The position numbers were made by a program, and so were the translations under genes. This document shows positions 41,901 through 53,100 of a stretch of 64,000 nt of DNA, in pieces; position 1 is the stretch's first letter, and the number at the start of each line of letters is the position of its first letter. The stretch is taken from positions 13,017,950-13,081,949 of the forward strand of contig NC_019872.2 in NCBI RefSeq assembly GCF_002234675.1. Reading direction: 5' to 3'. The stretch is from Oryzias latipes (taxonomy: Eukaryota; Chordata; Actinopteri; Beloniformes; Adrianichthyidae). The notes beneath the pieces were generated by a model. The model was not told the origin of the DNA and made no database searches. It was given only the letters and a program-made list of their open reading frames with translations.

Positions 41901-42332
41901 AGTAATTACCTTCTTTTTTGTTTTTTTGTAACAAAGTGGAAAAATAGTAAGAGGATTAAAAACTTTTCCATGATTGAGTTTTAATTATTTTCCCCCATTT
42001 GGGTCTGAACGATCACATGGTTTGAGGCTACGAGGTTTGTGCTGACATAGTAATGGCACATCTCATTCATAGTTCTGAAGGCCGTCTTTGCCTCAGGTCA
42101 GGAATCTCGGCTTAGATGTTCTCCGCCTTCTTTTTTGGACGAACTCGGACCTCATCGAGTCCGATTCGGTTCTCTTACCTCTGAGCGCAGAAATGAGCGA
42201 GTTCCCGTCTTTGATGAGCTCTTTGATAAATCTGTTGGTGCGCTCCAGCTCCACTTCATGGCACTGCAGCCGATCTCTGAACTCTGGACTGTCCAGGAAA
42301 GAATCACTGAACTCCAGCGTCGGCAGACCCAT
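20979..42332 (-). CDS. arhgap42: Rho GTPase-activating protein 42 (GRAF3): BAR-PH-RhoGAP-SH3
   Basis: Twenty-four coding exons in transcript order: 42332-42179, 36297-36202, 36115-36054, 30038-29967, 29223-29122, 29030-28920, 28592-28488, 27907-27778, 27707-27607, 27256-27147, 26992-26914, 26777-26738, 26645-26583, 26508-26434, 26353-26269, 26185-26127, 25711-25606, 25163-25004, 23888-23738, 23624-22989, 22916-22784, 22136-22065, 21984-21905, 21067-20979. They total 2,871 nt, 956 residues plus stop. The start [20 protein letters not shown] matches human ARHGAP42. BAR is about residues 1-235, PH about 268-373 (EGHLYIQEK), RhoGAP about 385-560 with the arginine finger in GLYRTGG, and SH3 about 905-956 ([20 protein letters not shown] to [11 protein letters not shown]). 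The protein inactivates RhoA at membranes and in human restrains vascular smooth-muscle contractility. Exon 20 encodes a Ser/Pro-rich linker that makes the protein longer than human (874 aa). The donor after exon 14 (GTTTGT) is weak. Intron 1 carries the LINE and Tc1-like insertions. Confidence 0.95.
21390..21470. repeat. AT-rich retroposon-tail-like fragment
   Basis: GAATAGAATAGAGTAAAATA followed by AAACTTTATTGAACCCTCAA resembles the tails or heads of fish retroposons. It is similar in style to the start of the insert at 50325. No coding content; family unknown. Confidence 0.3.
24590..24776 (-). mobile_element. tRNA-derived SINE
   Basis: Read on the minus strand it starts GGGGCAGCAGTGACTCAGGC, followed by GGTAGAGTGGGTCG and a box-B-like GGCTCAATCCCC. 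This is a tRNA-like pol III head, and a GC-rich body follows. This head is common in teleost 3' UTRs. It lies in arhgap42 intron 18. Confidence 0.65.
30425..30500 (-). repeat. CR1/L2-type LINE 3' tail remnant
   Basis: On the minus strand it reads AAAGCACTTTGGCATCAGGA then AAAAGTGCAGTATAAATAAA. This is a worn version of the AAAGCGCTATATAAATAAA tail shared by CR1/L2-type LINEs and their SINEs. A second weak tail-like stretch is near 31870-31945. Only the tail is present. Confidence 0.4.
31050..31654 (+). mobile_element. family A element, copy 6 (full length)
   Basis: 605 bp in arhgap42 intron 3. It runs from TTAAAGACCCACTCAGATGA to GATCAGAGTGGGATTTTAA, with both terminal inverted repeats and TTAA edges present. 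Confidence 0.8.
34850..35260 (-). repeat. dispersed repeat family C, copy 3
   Basis: Inverted copy in arhgap42 intron 3. Forward-strand landmarks are CTTCCGCATTCAAAACGC, CCATTGAATGCGTGTTGAAA and TCAAACTTTGACCAATCAGG. These are the reverse complements of motifs in copies 1 and 2. Confidence 0.55.
36780..37429. mobile_element. hAT-like non-autonomous element
   Basis: 650 bp in arhgap42 intron 1. The left end CAAGAGTCTGCAACC and the right end GGTTGCAGACCCCTG form terminal inverted repeats of the CAGGGGTCTGCAACC type known for vertebrate hAT elements. The flanks CTTCAAAT and CTCTAAAT match at six of eight bases, as expected of an old 8 bp duplication. Paired GTGGCTCTTT and ATGGCTCTTTTG motifs lie just inside the ends. 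No transposase is present. Confidence 0.7.
37080..37240 (+). mobile_element. SINE 3'-tail-like fragment nested in the hAT-like element
   Basis: GTAAATGGGTGAATTGGACT followed by TGTAAAGCGCTCTGGGCC and AGAAAGTGCTAC matches the tail of fish SINE/LINE families ending AAAGCGCTATATAAATG. It lies inside 36780-37429, so it either inserted later or forms part of that element. Confidence 0.45.
38575..38933. mobile_element. Tc1-like deletion derivative with long terminal inverted repeats
   Basis: 359 bp in arhgap42 intron 1, flanked by TA on each side. The ends read CACTGACCAAAAATATAAAC inward, and more than 100 bp at each end are inverted copies of each other. The middle (AGTGAGCACTTCTCCTTTGC, ATCAAGATGCTGATTAGACA) matches the non-coding part of a Tc1-like family widespread in fish. 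The transposase gene is absent. Confidence 0.8.
39080..39480. repeat. possible degraded DNA-transposon remnant
   Basis: GTTTCGGCTCATTCTTTAGC and CCACCACCATGCTTGACTGC resemble non-coding parts of a fish DNA transposon that I recognise only loosely. No termini or coding frame could be defined. Confidence 0.3.
40228..41082 (+). mobile_element. 5'-truncated RTE-type LINE, C-terminal reverse-transcriptase fragment
   Basis: An uninterrupted 274-codon frame (40228-41052) encodes the C-terminal half of a non-LTR reverse transcriptase. It contains the catalytic box [10 protein letters not shown], then [41 protein letters not shown] and [16 protein letters not shown]. This layout and the short tail ending in GAAAAGCCGAAAGAGAAAGA match RTE-clade LINEs. 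The endonuclease and the first half of the reverse transcriptase are missing, the usual 5' truncation of LINE copies. It lies antisense in arhgap42 intron 1. The intact frame implies a fairly recent insertion. The 5' boundary and any target duplication were not resolved. Confidence 0.8.
41281..41710 (-). mobile_element. family A element, copy 7 (one end truncated)
   Basis: Begins TTTGAAGTCCCACTTCGATC and follows the inverted consensus (GGACATAGTTTCTGCAGAGC, ATATGTCCTCCATCATC) to about 41710. The second terminus is degraded. Confidence 0.65.
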
Positions 42333-45300
42333 CGGAACTCCTGCTCACTTCACGCGGCTAATAATGACCCAACTGCAGCCAGACGTGCGATTCGGTCCCG
42401 GCCGGAGACAACGGACAGTCAGGAAACTCGGAGAAAGTCGCTGGGAAGTTTCCTCAGGCTCCTGTTTTCATGCTTCTTTTCCTCACAAAGCTTCCGGACC
42501 CGGAGCTGCCAGAGACCTTGGGAGACGGGGTTGAGCCAAGACTCTCTACGACATTCTGCTGACGAACTTTACGACACCCGGTCCGAACACTGCCAGACCT
42601 CTGTAAGGGAAAAAAAAACCCGTTTCGGAAAAAAGACTCAAAAGCAAGCGAAAACAATTTAGTGTGGCTTTAGACTCGTGGAAACAGACGAAAAACCGAG
42701 ATGTGTTGATAACTCCGGCTTCCTACGGCTCTGCTAAAGGGCTGTTACTATGGGAACGAGAGACTCCTGCTGGCGTCTGCTGAATTTCTTTTTACTGAAA
42801 TCAAGGACGTTTACTGATTTACAACCATGTAATAACTACTATGAAAACAATAAATAAAAACGTTCACTTATTTTAAATAATAGTAATAACACTTATTATT
42901 ATTATTACTATTATCATTATTATTATTATTATTATAGAAGAGCAGCCACTTTGTTATGATCACTGTTTATGTTTTATAGGATTTTACAGATCAATACAAA
43001 ACTTGCGGATGTATTTGTTTTGTTCTTTCACCGTTTTTCCCCCAGATCTATCATAAATCCATAGCCTGTGCTCTCTTTCAAGAAAAGCACACCCCAAGAA
43101 TTTTCTCTTAAAAGCAAAGAAAAAACAGGTAAACACAGAGGGGTCAATTGTCTAATTCACATCAACTATTCTTTAGAGATCTACCGTAGTTTTGGCACCC
43201 TCAGTTCTTTGCACAAATTATGTTCCAAAACATGTTCTATTTTTGGATTTTTCTTCAATTCATGTTGGCAGATAAATCCAAACACAACTATTAGCTCATT
43301 TTAAAAGATATTTCCTGTTGAGTTGTGGCCTGGGTTTCCTGTTTTTTAATTGAGGAGGTGTGTTGTCACTTGATTCACATTTAGGGTAACAGAGTTGCTC
43401 ATGACGGAAGCATGAGTCAGCAGACCTCAACAGTAACAATCAACGGTTGGAATGAGTTGTAAATTAAAAAAATCTTTTCTTTGCTTTAATACAGGATTGC
43501 AGGAAAAAAAAACAGGTTAAGCCTGTGCATGTTTGCTTTTGACAAAGATTGGAAGAATCTAAATATGAAATTTTAAATATAACAATGGGTATTTTATTAT
43601 AAAACTTGAGAAAAACTAATTTTGAGAATTCAGATAGTTTCCCATTTGTTACCAATAATTATTCTCATTTGAAATAACATTTGATACAAACAAAAAGTTT
43701 AGGTTAATTGTTTCAGTTACTATCTAAAAATACCACAGAGTAATATATTGATTTAATATACAGGAAATGACTGGTGGCCTTTATCAAAAACAGGAGGTCA
43801 GGCTTGGTGGCAGACAATTGAACCTTTGATAAACTTGAAAAGGTCATAAACATGAACTAAGCGACAAAAAAAAAGCCAAATAGAAACAAAACAGATGTTT
43901 CGACATTGAAGATCCAGACACTTATATACACTGATGTTGATCATTGACACAATTCCAGACAGCTGTGAATGATTGACAACAATGGTGCGACTGACAAAGG
44001 GAAAACTTGAAAACACAAGAACCGAGGAATAATCACTACAAAATCCTTAAAAAAACAACAATTTATGTACTAAATGCATCATCACTCACGAAGTGACATA
44101 CATGTTGGGGATAAAAATCTGCAGGAAACATGACCTGGTTTTGGAAGACAGGCAGAAAGGGGTTCTAAGGTAGAGGAGCATTTCTAGAGATCATACACTC
44201 ACAATTTCTCTACATGCTTTACAGTTTTAACCACCAATACAACTTTGGTTCCTATTATCTGCAGGAACTCTCTGATTATTCATGATTGGTGTATTGGTGA
44301 CTAACAAAAGGTGGGCTTGACAGAACCCTTTGGACCCCTTTGTGGAACTGTTTGTTCAGGTTATCCTCTTTTGAAGACTAGCCTGAAGCAGTAACTTTAC
44401 ATATTTACTTTTAAAGAACCTTTAAATAAACCAAATCTAAATGAAATGCGTTTTTAAAAGTGAAAGGTCCCATTCATACAGGCATGTCACTAAGCACAGG
44501 CTAGATGATCCAGGCCAACCATTCCCGTTTTTTGTTGTAGGGTCAGTTTTTTTATGCACTCAGATTACATTTGTTATACTTGTTAACATGTTATACTTAT
44601 ACATTAGGACTCAGCATTGCATGTCACTTCGGTTTCCATGGTCACAAGGCTCTGCTCACAACAGCAAGCTTTGGGGACTTTTTTGTTCTTTCTATTGGTT
44701 TCAAGTAGCTTTTATTCAAACTGGTTTCTACTCTCCTCTTACAACTTTTCAGCCCTCCCAGTGGTCCTGCTGCTTCTTTGTGTGAGCTCATTTCTACTGT
44801 ATCTGCCACTCACTGAGGAAAACAGAGCGCCATGGCTACCACAATAACCTGACTCCGATGCACAGAGGAGAATTAAAGCAGACAGCACAAGGAAACGCTG
44901 CAAACTGACCTTTTGATGCATCCAGTCAGTTTGTTAAACACCTGACAAATGGTGGTTTTAGTCAGAACCACCACAGGCGTTCACAGTTTAATGTTTGGTG
45001 AGGTCGGTCCGAATGAGTGGGATGTGACCAGTTCCAGAAAAAGACGTGTTAATAATAAAGGCACCACATCTAATAAGGACCTCATGTTCTCATGATTAGG
45101 CTCTTTAAAGTCAGTGTGGTTTCAAAACCTGTAATTCTTTCATTTGCTTTCATTTAAATTCATCCTCATATTGACAGCTTTTGGGATCAGTTCAAGTCTG
45201 CTTTTAAAAGATTTTTTTTAATTGACAAATAAGTATATTGTGTGCAGGTTTCTCATCATATTGTGCTTAATCTTTCTGGACGGCGTCCTGCTGCATAAAT

Positions 45301-47435
45301 GGGCTCTGGAAAAGATTCACAAGCTTTACAAATTTGACCAAAAGCGCCGTGTAAAACAGACCTTTTCTTAGTCAGTCTGTTGGATTTCAAAACAAGTACG
45401 ACCCCTCCTTTTTTTTGTTTTTTTTAGGAAGCATGAAAGTGTGCGTCAGGACGTCTCCGTCTCTAAATTTCTAAGACGACAGCTCAAAAGAACAAGGTCA
45501 AGCAGCAGACACTGACAAAGCTACAGACCGGGAAAGGATGAAAGCGGCTCCCCAAAAGCCAGAATGACGGGCAACTCATTCAAACGTTGCTCAACAACTC
45601 CAGGACGACATCAAGTAACAAAAGAAGAGCAGAGAAGCAGAAGAGAATGGTTTCAAAAAGGCTTCTAGGTGGAGTTAAGTCATGTAAAACCAGGAAAGGG
45701 CTCTTTACTAATGAAAAAAGAAAAGAAAAGCCAGGCTGAAGTTTGTAAAACCTAAGGCATTTATCTTCTACTTTTTAGCTATTATTCACACCGGAGACCT
45801 AGAAAGGCCTCATAAAGCCACCACTCCTCCTCCACTGTGAAATTCAGTTCAGAACTGACGAGGTTTTAAACCATATTTTTCTCATGTAACATAAAAAAAC
45901 TCCAAATGTTTTATGTTACTCAAATACAAGTCTAGAAAAACGGATAAACCTGGACCTTTTTAGAGGCCACTTAAGAATAAGTTTGTCCATTTGAGACAGG
46001 ACAGAGAAATAAATCCCAACGAGAATATCTGTTTCTGAAGACTATCAACTCGGTGTGTTCAAAGAAAAGACAATAAGACATCCTATGAGGAACATGGGTC
46101 TAAAAAAGGTTTTTCAAGGAGATATATCAACAAAGTCAGAGTCCTTCAATCCTCTTCCCCCACTGTCAGGATAAACAGGAAAAGGAAACAGCAGGGGGAT
46201 CAGACAGCGGAGAGGGTTTGGACAAGAAAGCAACCATGAGAAGACAATGTCAAGCATCTGGAAATAATGAACGCGATCCAACAAATATTAAGTTTTAGTA
46301 CCTTCTTCGCGTTAAAGGGGGCAAATTTCTTCCCAAAAATCCAACAACATAAGCAAAAATCTCCTTTTCACCTTGTTTCGGCCCTGCAGATACAAGTACA
46401 GCTCAGCTCTTTGTTTCCGATTCACAGGATGGCATTTGCTCTGGATCCATACGAGCATTTGGAGGAGGGGTAATCTGAAACCTTAGAAGGGCAGATAACT
46501 TCATTCCCCAATCACATACTAATACTAGTACTAATCACAAATACAGGGCAGAGAGGGCATCATTTCACAAACATCAAATCCTCACTGAAGTGGAACCTCC
46601 CAGGTCTGGCTCCTTGCTTTTTCATGATGTTTGTCATATCTTTTAATCCATTTCTATACGGGATCTGTTAAAAAGCATGCACTCCTTTAACTGTGCACAT
46701 TTACGATACAAAGACAGAAATAAAGAATAAAGTGGTTTGTGTGACATAAGACAAAACAAAAATCTGATGTCTTTTTACTGCTTTTTTGCTGAGCAGCAGT
46801 TAAGCAGCTAAATGTAATTTAAATTACAAGAAAACACAAGCACACAAAAGGGATTTATGTGTTTATTTCTTTGGTTAGTGTACAAAAAATTAAGACATCA
46901 ATACCATTCTAATATTTAAAAAAAAACACATTTGTTTTCTTGTATTCTGACTTATAATTCATAGTCAAACAGAAAAATGTTAATGTTTTTGAAAGGAAAC
47001 TCAATTATCTTCTGTCTCATGAAAAACAGAGACAGTTCAGCTCATTTGATCGTGAAACGAAATCAATCGAAAGGTTCAATATTCTGTCAGAAACCCCAAC
47101 CTGGTTTATTGTTATTTTTTTAGTTGTATATGTGTATGTGCATTATTTCATCATTGAATCTGGATGTATGTAATCGTTTAAACTTACTGTGTATCTGAAT
47201 GTGAATCAGAAATAAAGTTAAAAAACAACAACAAGTTTTGCACGAATCTCTCTCTTCTTTTAAACCCTTTTGAGACTAACGCAGGGTCAATTCAGGTTTA
47301 GTCCAATCAAAGGACTAAAAATGCTGAAACTCTTCCCTCGGATGTGGAGCCACTGTGTTCCGATAACACCCGAAAAGTGACGAGTCGCCATCCGCGCTGG
47401 TGTCCCGAACCAGACCTTTCATTATCCCTGCTGCA
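42333..47435. other. arhgap42 upstream region and arhgap42-snrnp35 spacer
   Basis: About 5.1 kb. The first roughly 450 bases are relatively CpG-rich with no TATA box and should hold the arhgap42 promoter and 5' UTR. Beyond is AT-rich sequence with an ATT microsatellite. No coding exon, RNA gene or recognisable mobile element was found. The TTTATT at 47105-47110 is a weak candidate polyadenylation signal for snrnp35 on the minus strand. Confidence 0.5.
42893..42935. repeat. (ATT)n microsatellite, imperfect
   Basis: TTA/ATT trinucleotide run with ACT and ATC interruptions, upstream of arhgap42. Confidence 0.85.
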
Positions 47436-48098
47436 TCACCTCCTGTCTCTGTACCGGCGATCCTCCCGGTCCCTGTCCCGATATCCTCTGTTTTCCCTGC
47501 TGCCCCGCCCCCGATCCACATCTCTAGTATGTCGGTTCCGGTCCTGCCATGCGCTGGATCCGGCTCTGCCCCAATCCTGCACCGGCCCGGCCCCGAGGTT
47601 GATGGGCTTCCTGAACGGTCGGTCCCTTCCTCCGAAACGCAGCTGTCCAGACTCCTTCTTGCCTCCCAGACCTCCACCCAGACGCCGCGGAATCCACCCT
47701 TTCAGAGTCCTCTCCTGCTCAAAGTCCACGAACAGTTCGTGCTGATCCACCACCAGTTTGTTGGCGTCCCTGCGGGCCCGGGTCAGGGACCGCTCCTCTT
47801 TATATTCAATAAAGCCGTAACCTTTGGAGAAACCGGTCACGATGTCTCGGACCAGTCGGAGTCGCTTGATGTCTCCGTACTTGGAGAAGATCTGTTGAAG
47901 CTTCTCCTCGGAGGTCTGCGGGTTCAGGCGGGCCACAAAGACGGTGAGCAGCGGATCTCCCACGACCCCCTTGTTGGGCTTATAGCGGGCGGACATAGCC
48001 CTCCACACGGCGCGGTCATGGGGCTCCACATCCGTCCCATCAATACTACCGGCCTTTAGCGGGTCATACTCCTTCGCTATCGGACACCACTCCGCCAT
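47436..48098 (-). CDS. snrnp35: U11/U12 small nuclear ribonucleoprotein 35 kDa protein
   Basis: A single uninterrupted frame of 220 codons plus stop, read from ATG at 48098. The start MAEWCPIAKEYDPLKAGSID is close to human SNRNP35. An RRM occupies about residues 50-130, with RNP2-like LTVFVARLNP and RNP1-like KGYGFIEY. The conserved ERTLKGWIPRRLGGGLGGKK and FGGRDRPFRKPIN follow, then an Arg/Asp/Glu-rich tail ending RDREDRRYRDRR. It is a component of the U11/U12 di-snRNP and helps recognise minor (U12-type) introns in the nucleus. Human SNRNP35 also has its coding region in one exon, so lack of introns does not by itself mean a retrocopy. The tail is somewhat shorter than human (246 aa). Confidence 0.93.
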   Translation of the reverse strand: MAEWCPIAKEYDPLKAGSIDGTDVEPHDRAVWRAMSARYKPNKGVVGDPLLTVFVARLNPQTSEEKLQQIFSKYGDIKRLRLVRDIVTGFSKGYGFIEYKEERSLTRARRDANKLVVDQHELFVDFEQERTLKGWIPRRLGGGLGGKKESGQLRFGGRDRPFRKPINLGAGPVQDWGRAGSSAWQDRNRHTRDVDRGRGSRENRGYRDRDREDRRYRDRR

Positions 48099-48795
48099 GA
48101 AGCCGAGAAGAAATTTGGTGGGTCCTGAAAAACACTAGCAGAGCCGCGAGCTCCAAACTCTGCGTGCAACAGGAAAAATAATCCGTTAGGGAACAAGTCC
48201 TACTCTGTTACTCTAGAATGGTTCCGGGCTGCCTTCGTTGATGACCGACATTTCTTTTCGATTTTACCGGCTCCAGTTTTTGTAATTAAAAGTGCGTCAC
48301 CTCAGTCAACAACTAGTTTTTTATTTTTTTATTTAAGCCAAACTGAGAATTTCATTTTGAAACATGCACACTAAAGAAGAACCTATACCACATTTGGGTG
48401 TGCTCTTCCTTAGTGGGTTTTTTTTATTGAAAAAACACTTGAGGTTTAGACAGTTGCATACAATTATGACAAGTATAGAAAAATAGAAAAATGTAAACAT
48501 GTACAAATAACAAATGCAATATAAAATAAAAAAAATATAACAATAACACAGAAAAAACGTAAAAGATGTTAAAATAAAACAATAAAAAATAAAATAAAAA
48601 TGGGGTTACATAGACATTTTAATGATTCTTAACTTAAGGGGTTATCAAAAAGCTGCAAGTTACATATGAAACTTTGAAGTTCCATAGCAAGTTTGTTTTC
48701 CATGACGTTTACGGATGGGAAAAAAAGCAGAGTTCTTCATGAAATGTAAAAAATATGGTTTGATTTTAAGGAATCAACATTTATGTATATAGAAT

Positions 48796-49020
48796 TTACC
48801 CAAAATATTTACAATTAAAAAATCCTCCAAGTTCTGTGTTTTTAGAAAACAAAAACACAGAACATGGAGGATTTTTTATCCTCCAGGGGTCAGAAACATT
48901 AATAGCAAGACAAAAGTCCTGTAAAGTTGGATTGATATGATGGGTATTGAACTTTGAGGGTACTCTATCAAGCCATTCATCTAGCACCATGGTATAATCA
49001 CCACAGTATTTGTACAGGAC
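48796..49020 (-). mobile_element. L1-type LINE endonuclease fragment
   Basis: The minus-strand frame reads CGDYTMVLDEWLDRVPSKFN and then INVSDPWRIKNPPCSVFLFS. This follows the APE-type endonuclease pattern of L1-like LINEs (GGDFN..LD..LDR, then DPWR..NP...F.FFS). Only about 70 residues can be read before similarity is lost. It is an old, short fragment. Confidence 0.5.
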
Positions 49021-49910
49021 TTATGATTAAGAAGTGTGACATGTTTTTCAATTTCTGTTAATAATGACTTGTTTTGACTAGGAATATTATAGCCATAGAC
49101 ATAAGATCCCTAGATCAGAAAACCATCATCTGTTTAAAGAACACAGATGAGCCACTGGCCATCATCAGAAATTGCTCTTCCCGAGTGTTCAAACTGGAGG
49201 GGTTACACCTGGACAGGCTTATCGTTGACCTACATTACCTTAGCTAAAATAAATTAGCTCAAATTAGAAATCTTACTGGTCTGGACATGTTTTTTAGGTG
49301 GGATTTTATCACTGGAATTCAGACATCCTGAGGGCAGACCGCCCTTTCATAAGTGTTCCTAAAAGTAATCTCCAAGTCCAAATGCTTCTGTACCTATTTT
49401 ACTGTGGCGTTGGAAACAAGCTGAACACGTGGATTAGCTCATTTGGAGTCAATTCTTTTCACAGAAGTTTGTTCTTTTTTTAAATGGCTAACACCAATAA
49501 AGTAATCCATTGTCAAAAATCAAGGCAGTGGTTTGGCTAATTGTATAGAATTTAATATACCGTATTTGAAATTTATTTCTAAGGAATTACCAGCCTCCAA
49601 ATTCTTTAACTGCTGTGAAGGTTTCAAACATCTGGCAGTTATGCAGTCCACTGAAAAAGATGAGTTTATCTTTGATCTGCCACACAATTAAAACTTGTTC
49701 TGATCTGTGATATTACATCAGTTTATGATTTTAGGCTTTGGTGTCTCATCGTCAGATCAGGAGGTCCTTTAAATATGCAAAAACAAAGCCTCCATAACAC
49801 CATAACTAGCCTGAAGCACAGCACGAATAACTGGCAGAACTAGTCCTTTAACATCCAAACCTCAGAGGGAGAATAAACACTCTTGAAGGAACATTTACAA
49901 AAAAATCGAG

Positions 49911-49916
49911 TTTATT
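49911..49916 (-). terminator. candidate bud13 polyadenylation signal
   Basis: TTTATT on the plus strand (AATAAA on the minus), about 190 bases past the bud13 stop codon. Confidence 0.5.
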
Positions 49917-50102
49917 AAAACAGACACAAAAGTATTTTTCTTTTTTTGTACATTAATTAAAATAAAGCCACTATGATCCATTACTTCTGTGTACAGTTTT
50001 CTGTAATGAAACAGATTTGGAAAGATGAGGTGGAACATTTGGGTCATTTTTTTGTTGAGATGTGTCCGTTTGCAGTTCCATCTACACGATGGTCTAGTGC
50101 CT

Positions 50103-53100
50103 TTACATGTCCTCCACGCTCCATTTATAAGCTGCCTCCTGCATGGCTTTCTTATCCGCCAAACGCATGTAGCGCTTCTTTTCAAACCCATTCGACCTGC
50201 AACACACAAAAAAAAATCCTTCCATTACATCTGCTGTTTTGAAAAAAACAAAAACATCCATCTGCAATCTGTCAGGGCACACAAATGATGTTATATAGCA
50301 GTGGTCCCCAACAGGTATAGAATAGAATGCCTTTATTTTCATTTAATATATTTTACGTTATATTGAAATTTAGAATAGTTCTATTTAAAGTGGGCAGACA
50401 ATACAAACAAATAAATGGAATAAAAAGCAGAATGTGCAAGAATCAAATGTTTACCCCGGCCCGCCCCACCCAGGCACCGGACCCGACCCCCCGGCTAACG
50501 GAGTCCCCTCCGCCCCCCACTGGGCACCGGAAGGCTCCGACCCCTAACCACGGCAGACAGACAAGTAGCAGCGACGACCAGGCCCCCCACCCCCTAAGTC
50601 ATGGAGTTAGCTATGGGAGACCAGAGAGACTGAATTCTTTCAAAGTTACTTGAACTTTGGGCTGACATGACTTCCAAGCTGATACGATCAAAGAGAATAA
50701 AGAATTTTTTTATGTCAGAAAATGTTTATATGGACCAGAGTCCGAAGAGGTTGAATTTTTTTAGCGTCTGGTTTCTAAAAAATGTATTTTTTAAATTCAA
50801 ATGCTAAATCATGATTTTTTTTTAAAGACTTTGAAACTGCCAGTAAATAAATGTTTTACAAATTAAGAAAGTTCAATGACAAAGTTGTTGATTTGTTGAA
50901 GTTGTTTCTGATTTGTAAAAATTCATTAAAGGCAACATTACAGATTTTAATTTCGTTATAACGCAGAAAAAATAATAATTCAGGCTCAGATTATCTTTCA
51001 GGGCAAAAAAAATTAATCATAAACACAGAAGAGTATTTTCTGTTCTTACCAGGTGGCTACCTAATTTGTAAAACCTGCTGTAGAAACATTCTCAAATGTT
51101 ATTGTATTGAATCCTTATTCTCTGTAAAATATTTGCAGCTGGTTTAAACTTAGACTTTGTTCAGGATCCATTAAAATGTGATGTAAATTTTCACTTAAAC
51201 TCCAAAATGGAGGCTAACATCTGAGTGCCAACGTCAGCCGCATCTTCAAGGTGTGCCAAACAAAAAACACTAAATGAAATGACACAACTGTCATGAAACT
51301 GGCATTTTCTACACGCAAAATGCAAAATGTGAATCCATTGTGTTTGCAACTTTTTTAACAGCGTATGTGTAACTTTAGAGTCAGTCAACGCATATTATGC
51401 AAAGTGGGCTTTGTAGGTGGGAACAACTATCGCAATGAATCCATATTTGGAGGAAGACTCCTGGTTTTATCTGTAAATAATTGATTTTACTTTGAAGTCA
51501 AAAACTCTTCCTTCATTTTCTCAATGGCTTCTTTCTCTCCCACAAAAAAACTTTCCAAAGATGTTTTTTCTTATTAACTTAGTTACCTTTTTATTAAGAG
51601 GTCGGAGAAGCCGCTTTAAGAAGGTAGTGGATGTATTTTCGATGCGCGAGTGAACAAGAGTATAGACACATGTGGCAAATTGAATCAAGTAGTTTTCCAA
51701 AATAAAACTACTTTCAGAATAAAAAATAAAAAAAGGAAATAATCTAAGTTACTATATGTAATTTTTTTGTCTGCAGCCTGGTACTAAGTGACCCCATGAA
51801 TGGATACAGTCCGCGTCTCGGGAACTGGGGACCACTGCTACATAGTGAAAATACCTAAAACTGTGATCATCACAACTGCAAAACTAAAACATTGCAGAAG
51901 AGCTGAAAAGTTGACAAGCAGCATCCCATGAGGTTTTTCTTCAACTGTACCTGTCCACTCCATCCCAACGGTAACCGGGAGGAATGTTGAAACGGTTTGG
52001 GGGTGGCGTAGGTCCATTGTAGCGAGGTTTGTCTGGAAACAGTAAGAAAATTTTAAATGAATCATGTAAAACTGCAACTGAGATATTTGCTGTACTTGAA
52101 GTACTAATGCCCAAATTTTTCCATCAGAAGAGTAAAAAAAAAAAAAAAAGTACAAAAACTTGTAGAATGTTTCAAACCTTGTGTTTTTGAGCTTTTTTCC
52201 TTTTTCCGCCGAAGCATGGCAGCCATGGGATCCCCGTCCCTCTCCTGCTCCCTCAACATGCGGTCCAGATCTTCGTCGTCACGGTGACGGGCCAAGGGCT
52301 TCTGGGCTTCCAGCAGGGCGTCCTCCAGCTTCTGCTGCTCCATCTGATTCTGAGCCAGCCTAAACACAAACAATAACTTGTCTTCTTACATGTGGTGGAA
52401 GTAGCATTTTCAGTGACTTGGTATGGTTTTGTGGATTTACCCTTTACCCCACTGGGCATATTTTTCATCTTTTGCAGCCTTTTCTCCTGCTTTTCTCTTC
52501 TGCTCCTCCCTTTCTGAGGTCAAATCCCTCCTTTTGCCACTTTTGTCTCGGAAGACCGTCTCCGCATTACGAGATTCATCTGATGCGTAAATAGTATAAA
52601 TAGTATAAAAACACTTTCATATACCGGTACTTCAGAAATATAGAAAGTCTAAAGTTATACGATAAGAAAAGGGTTGTTTCAAACTCTCTTTTTTTTTAAA
52701 AGTAAAACTGAAAAACAAAAGCAAGGCCAACCTTCAAGAGGTTGATTCTTTTTTTCTCTGCGTCGGTTTTCCTTTTGCTCTTCCCTTAGAATCTCCACAG
52801 ATACCAAACCAGCCTTTCCTCCGGAAAGCATCCTGTGGTCCTGAAAAACACACAAAAATATTAGATGGGGTTTGTGCTGCAAATTAGGTTTCACACGAAT
52901 CCCTGAACAGCGCAGATCCCTCACATGAGACTGGCCAGGTCTCCGTGGTGGTGACAGATCTCCATCCGAGTCCTTTCCACTCCTCGAGTGCTTTCTTGGT
53001 GGAGACTGGTCGGAATCGGATCTCTGCCTTGTTCTGGAGCGTCTCCGAGGGGGAGACTGGTCAGAGTCGGAAGCTTCTCGCTTCGATTGCTTTTTCCGTG

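Larger units (their letters stand above)
48099..50102. other. snrnp35-bud13 spacer
   Basis: Contains the snrnp35 promoter side (48099-48290), an AT-rich tract, a LINE endonuclease fragment (listed) and the bud13 3' UTR. No other coding exon was recognised. Confidence 0.5.

Noticed and set aside
47344-48059. Long plus-strand open frames opposite snrnp35
   Set aside because: Shadows of the GC-rich snrnp35 coding strand; the minus-strand protein is clearly homologous to SNRNP35.
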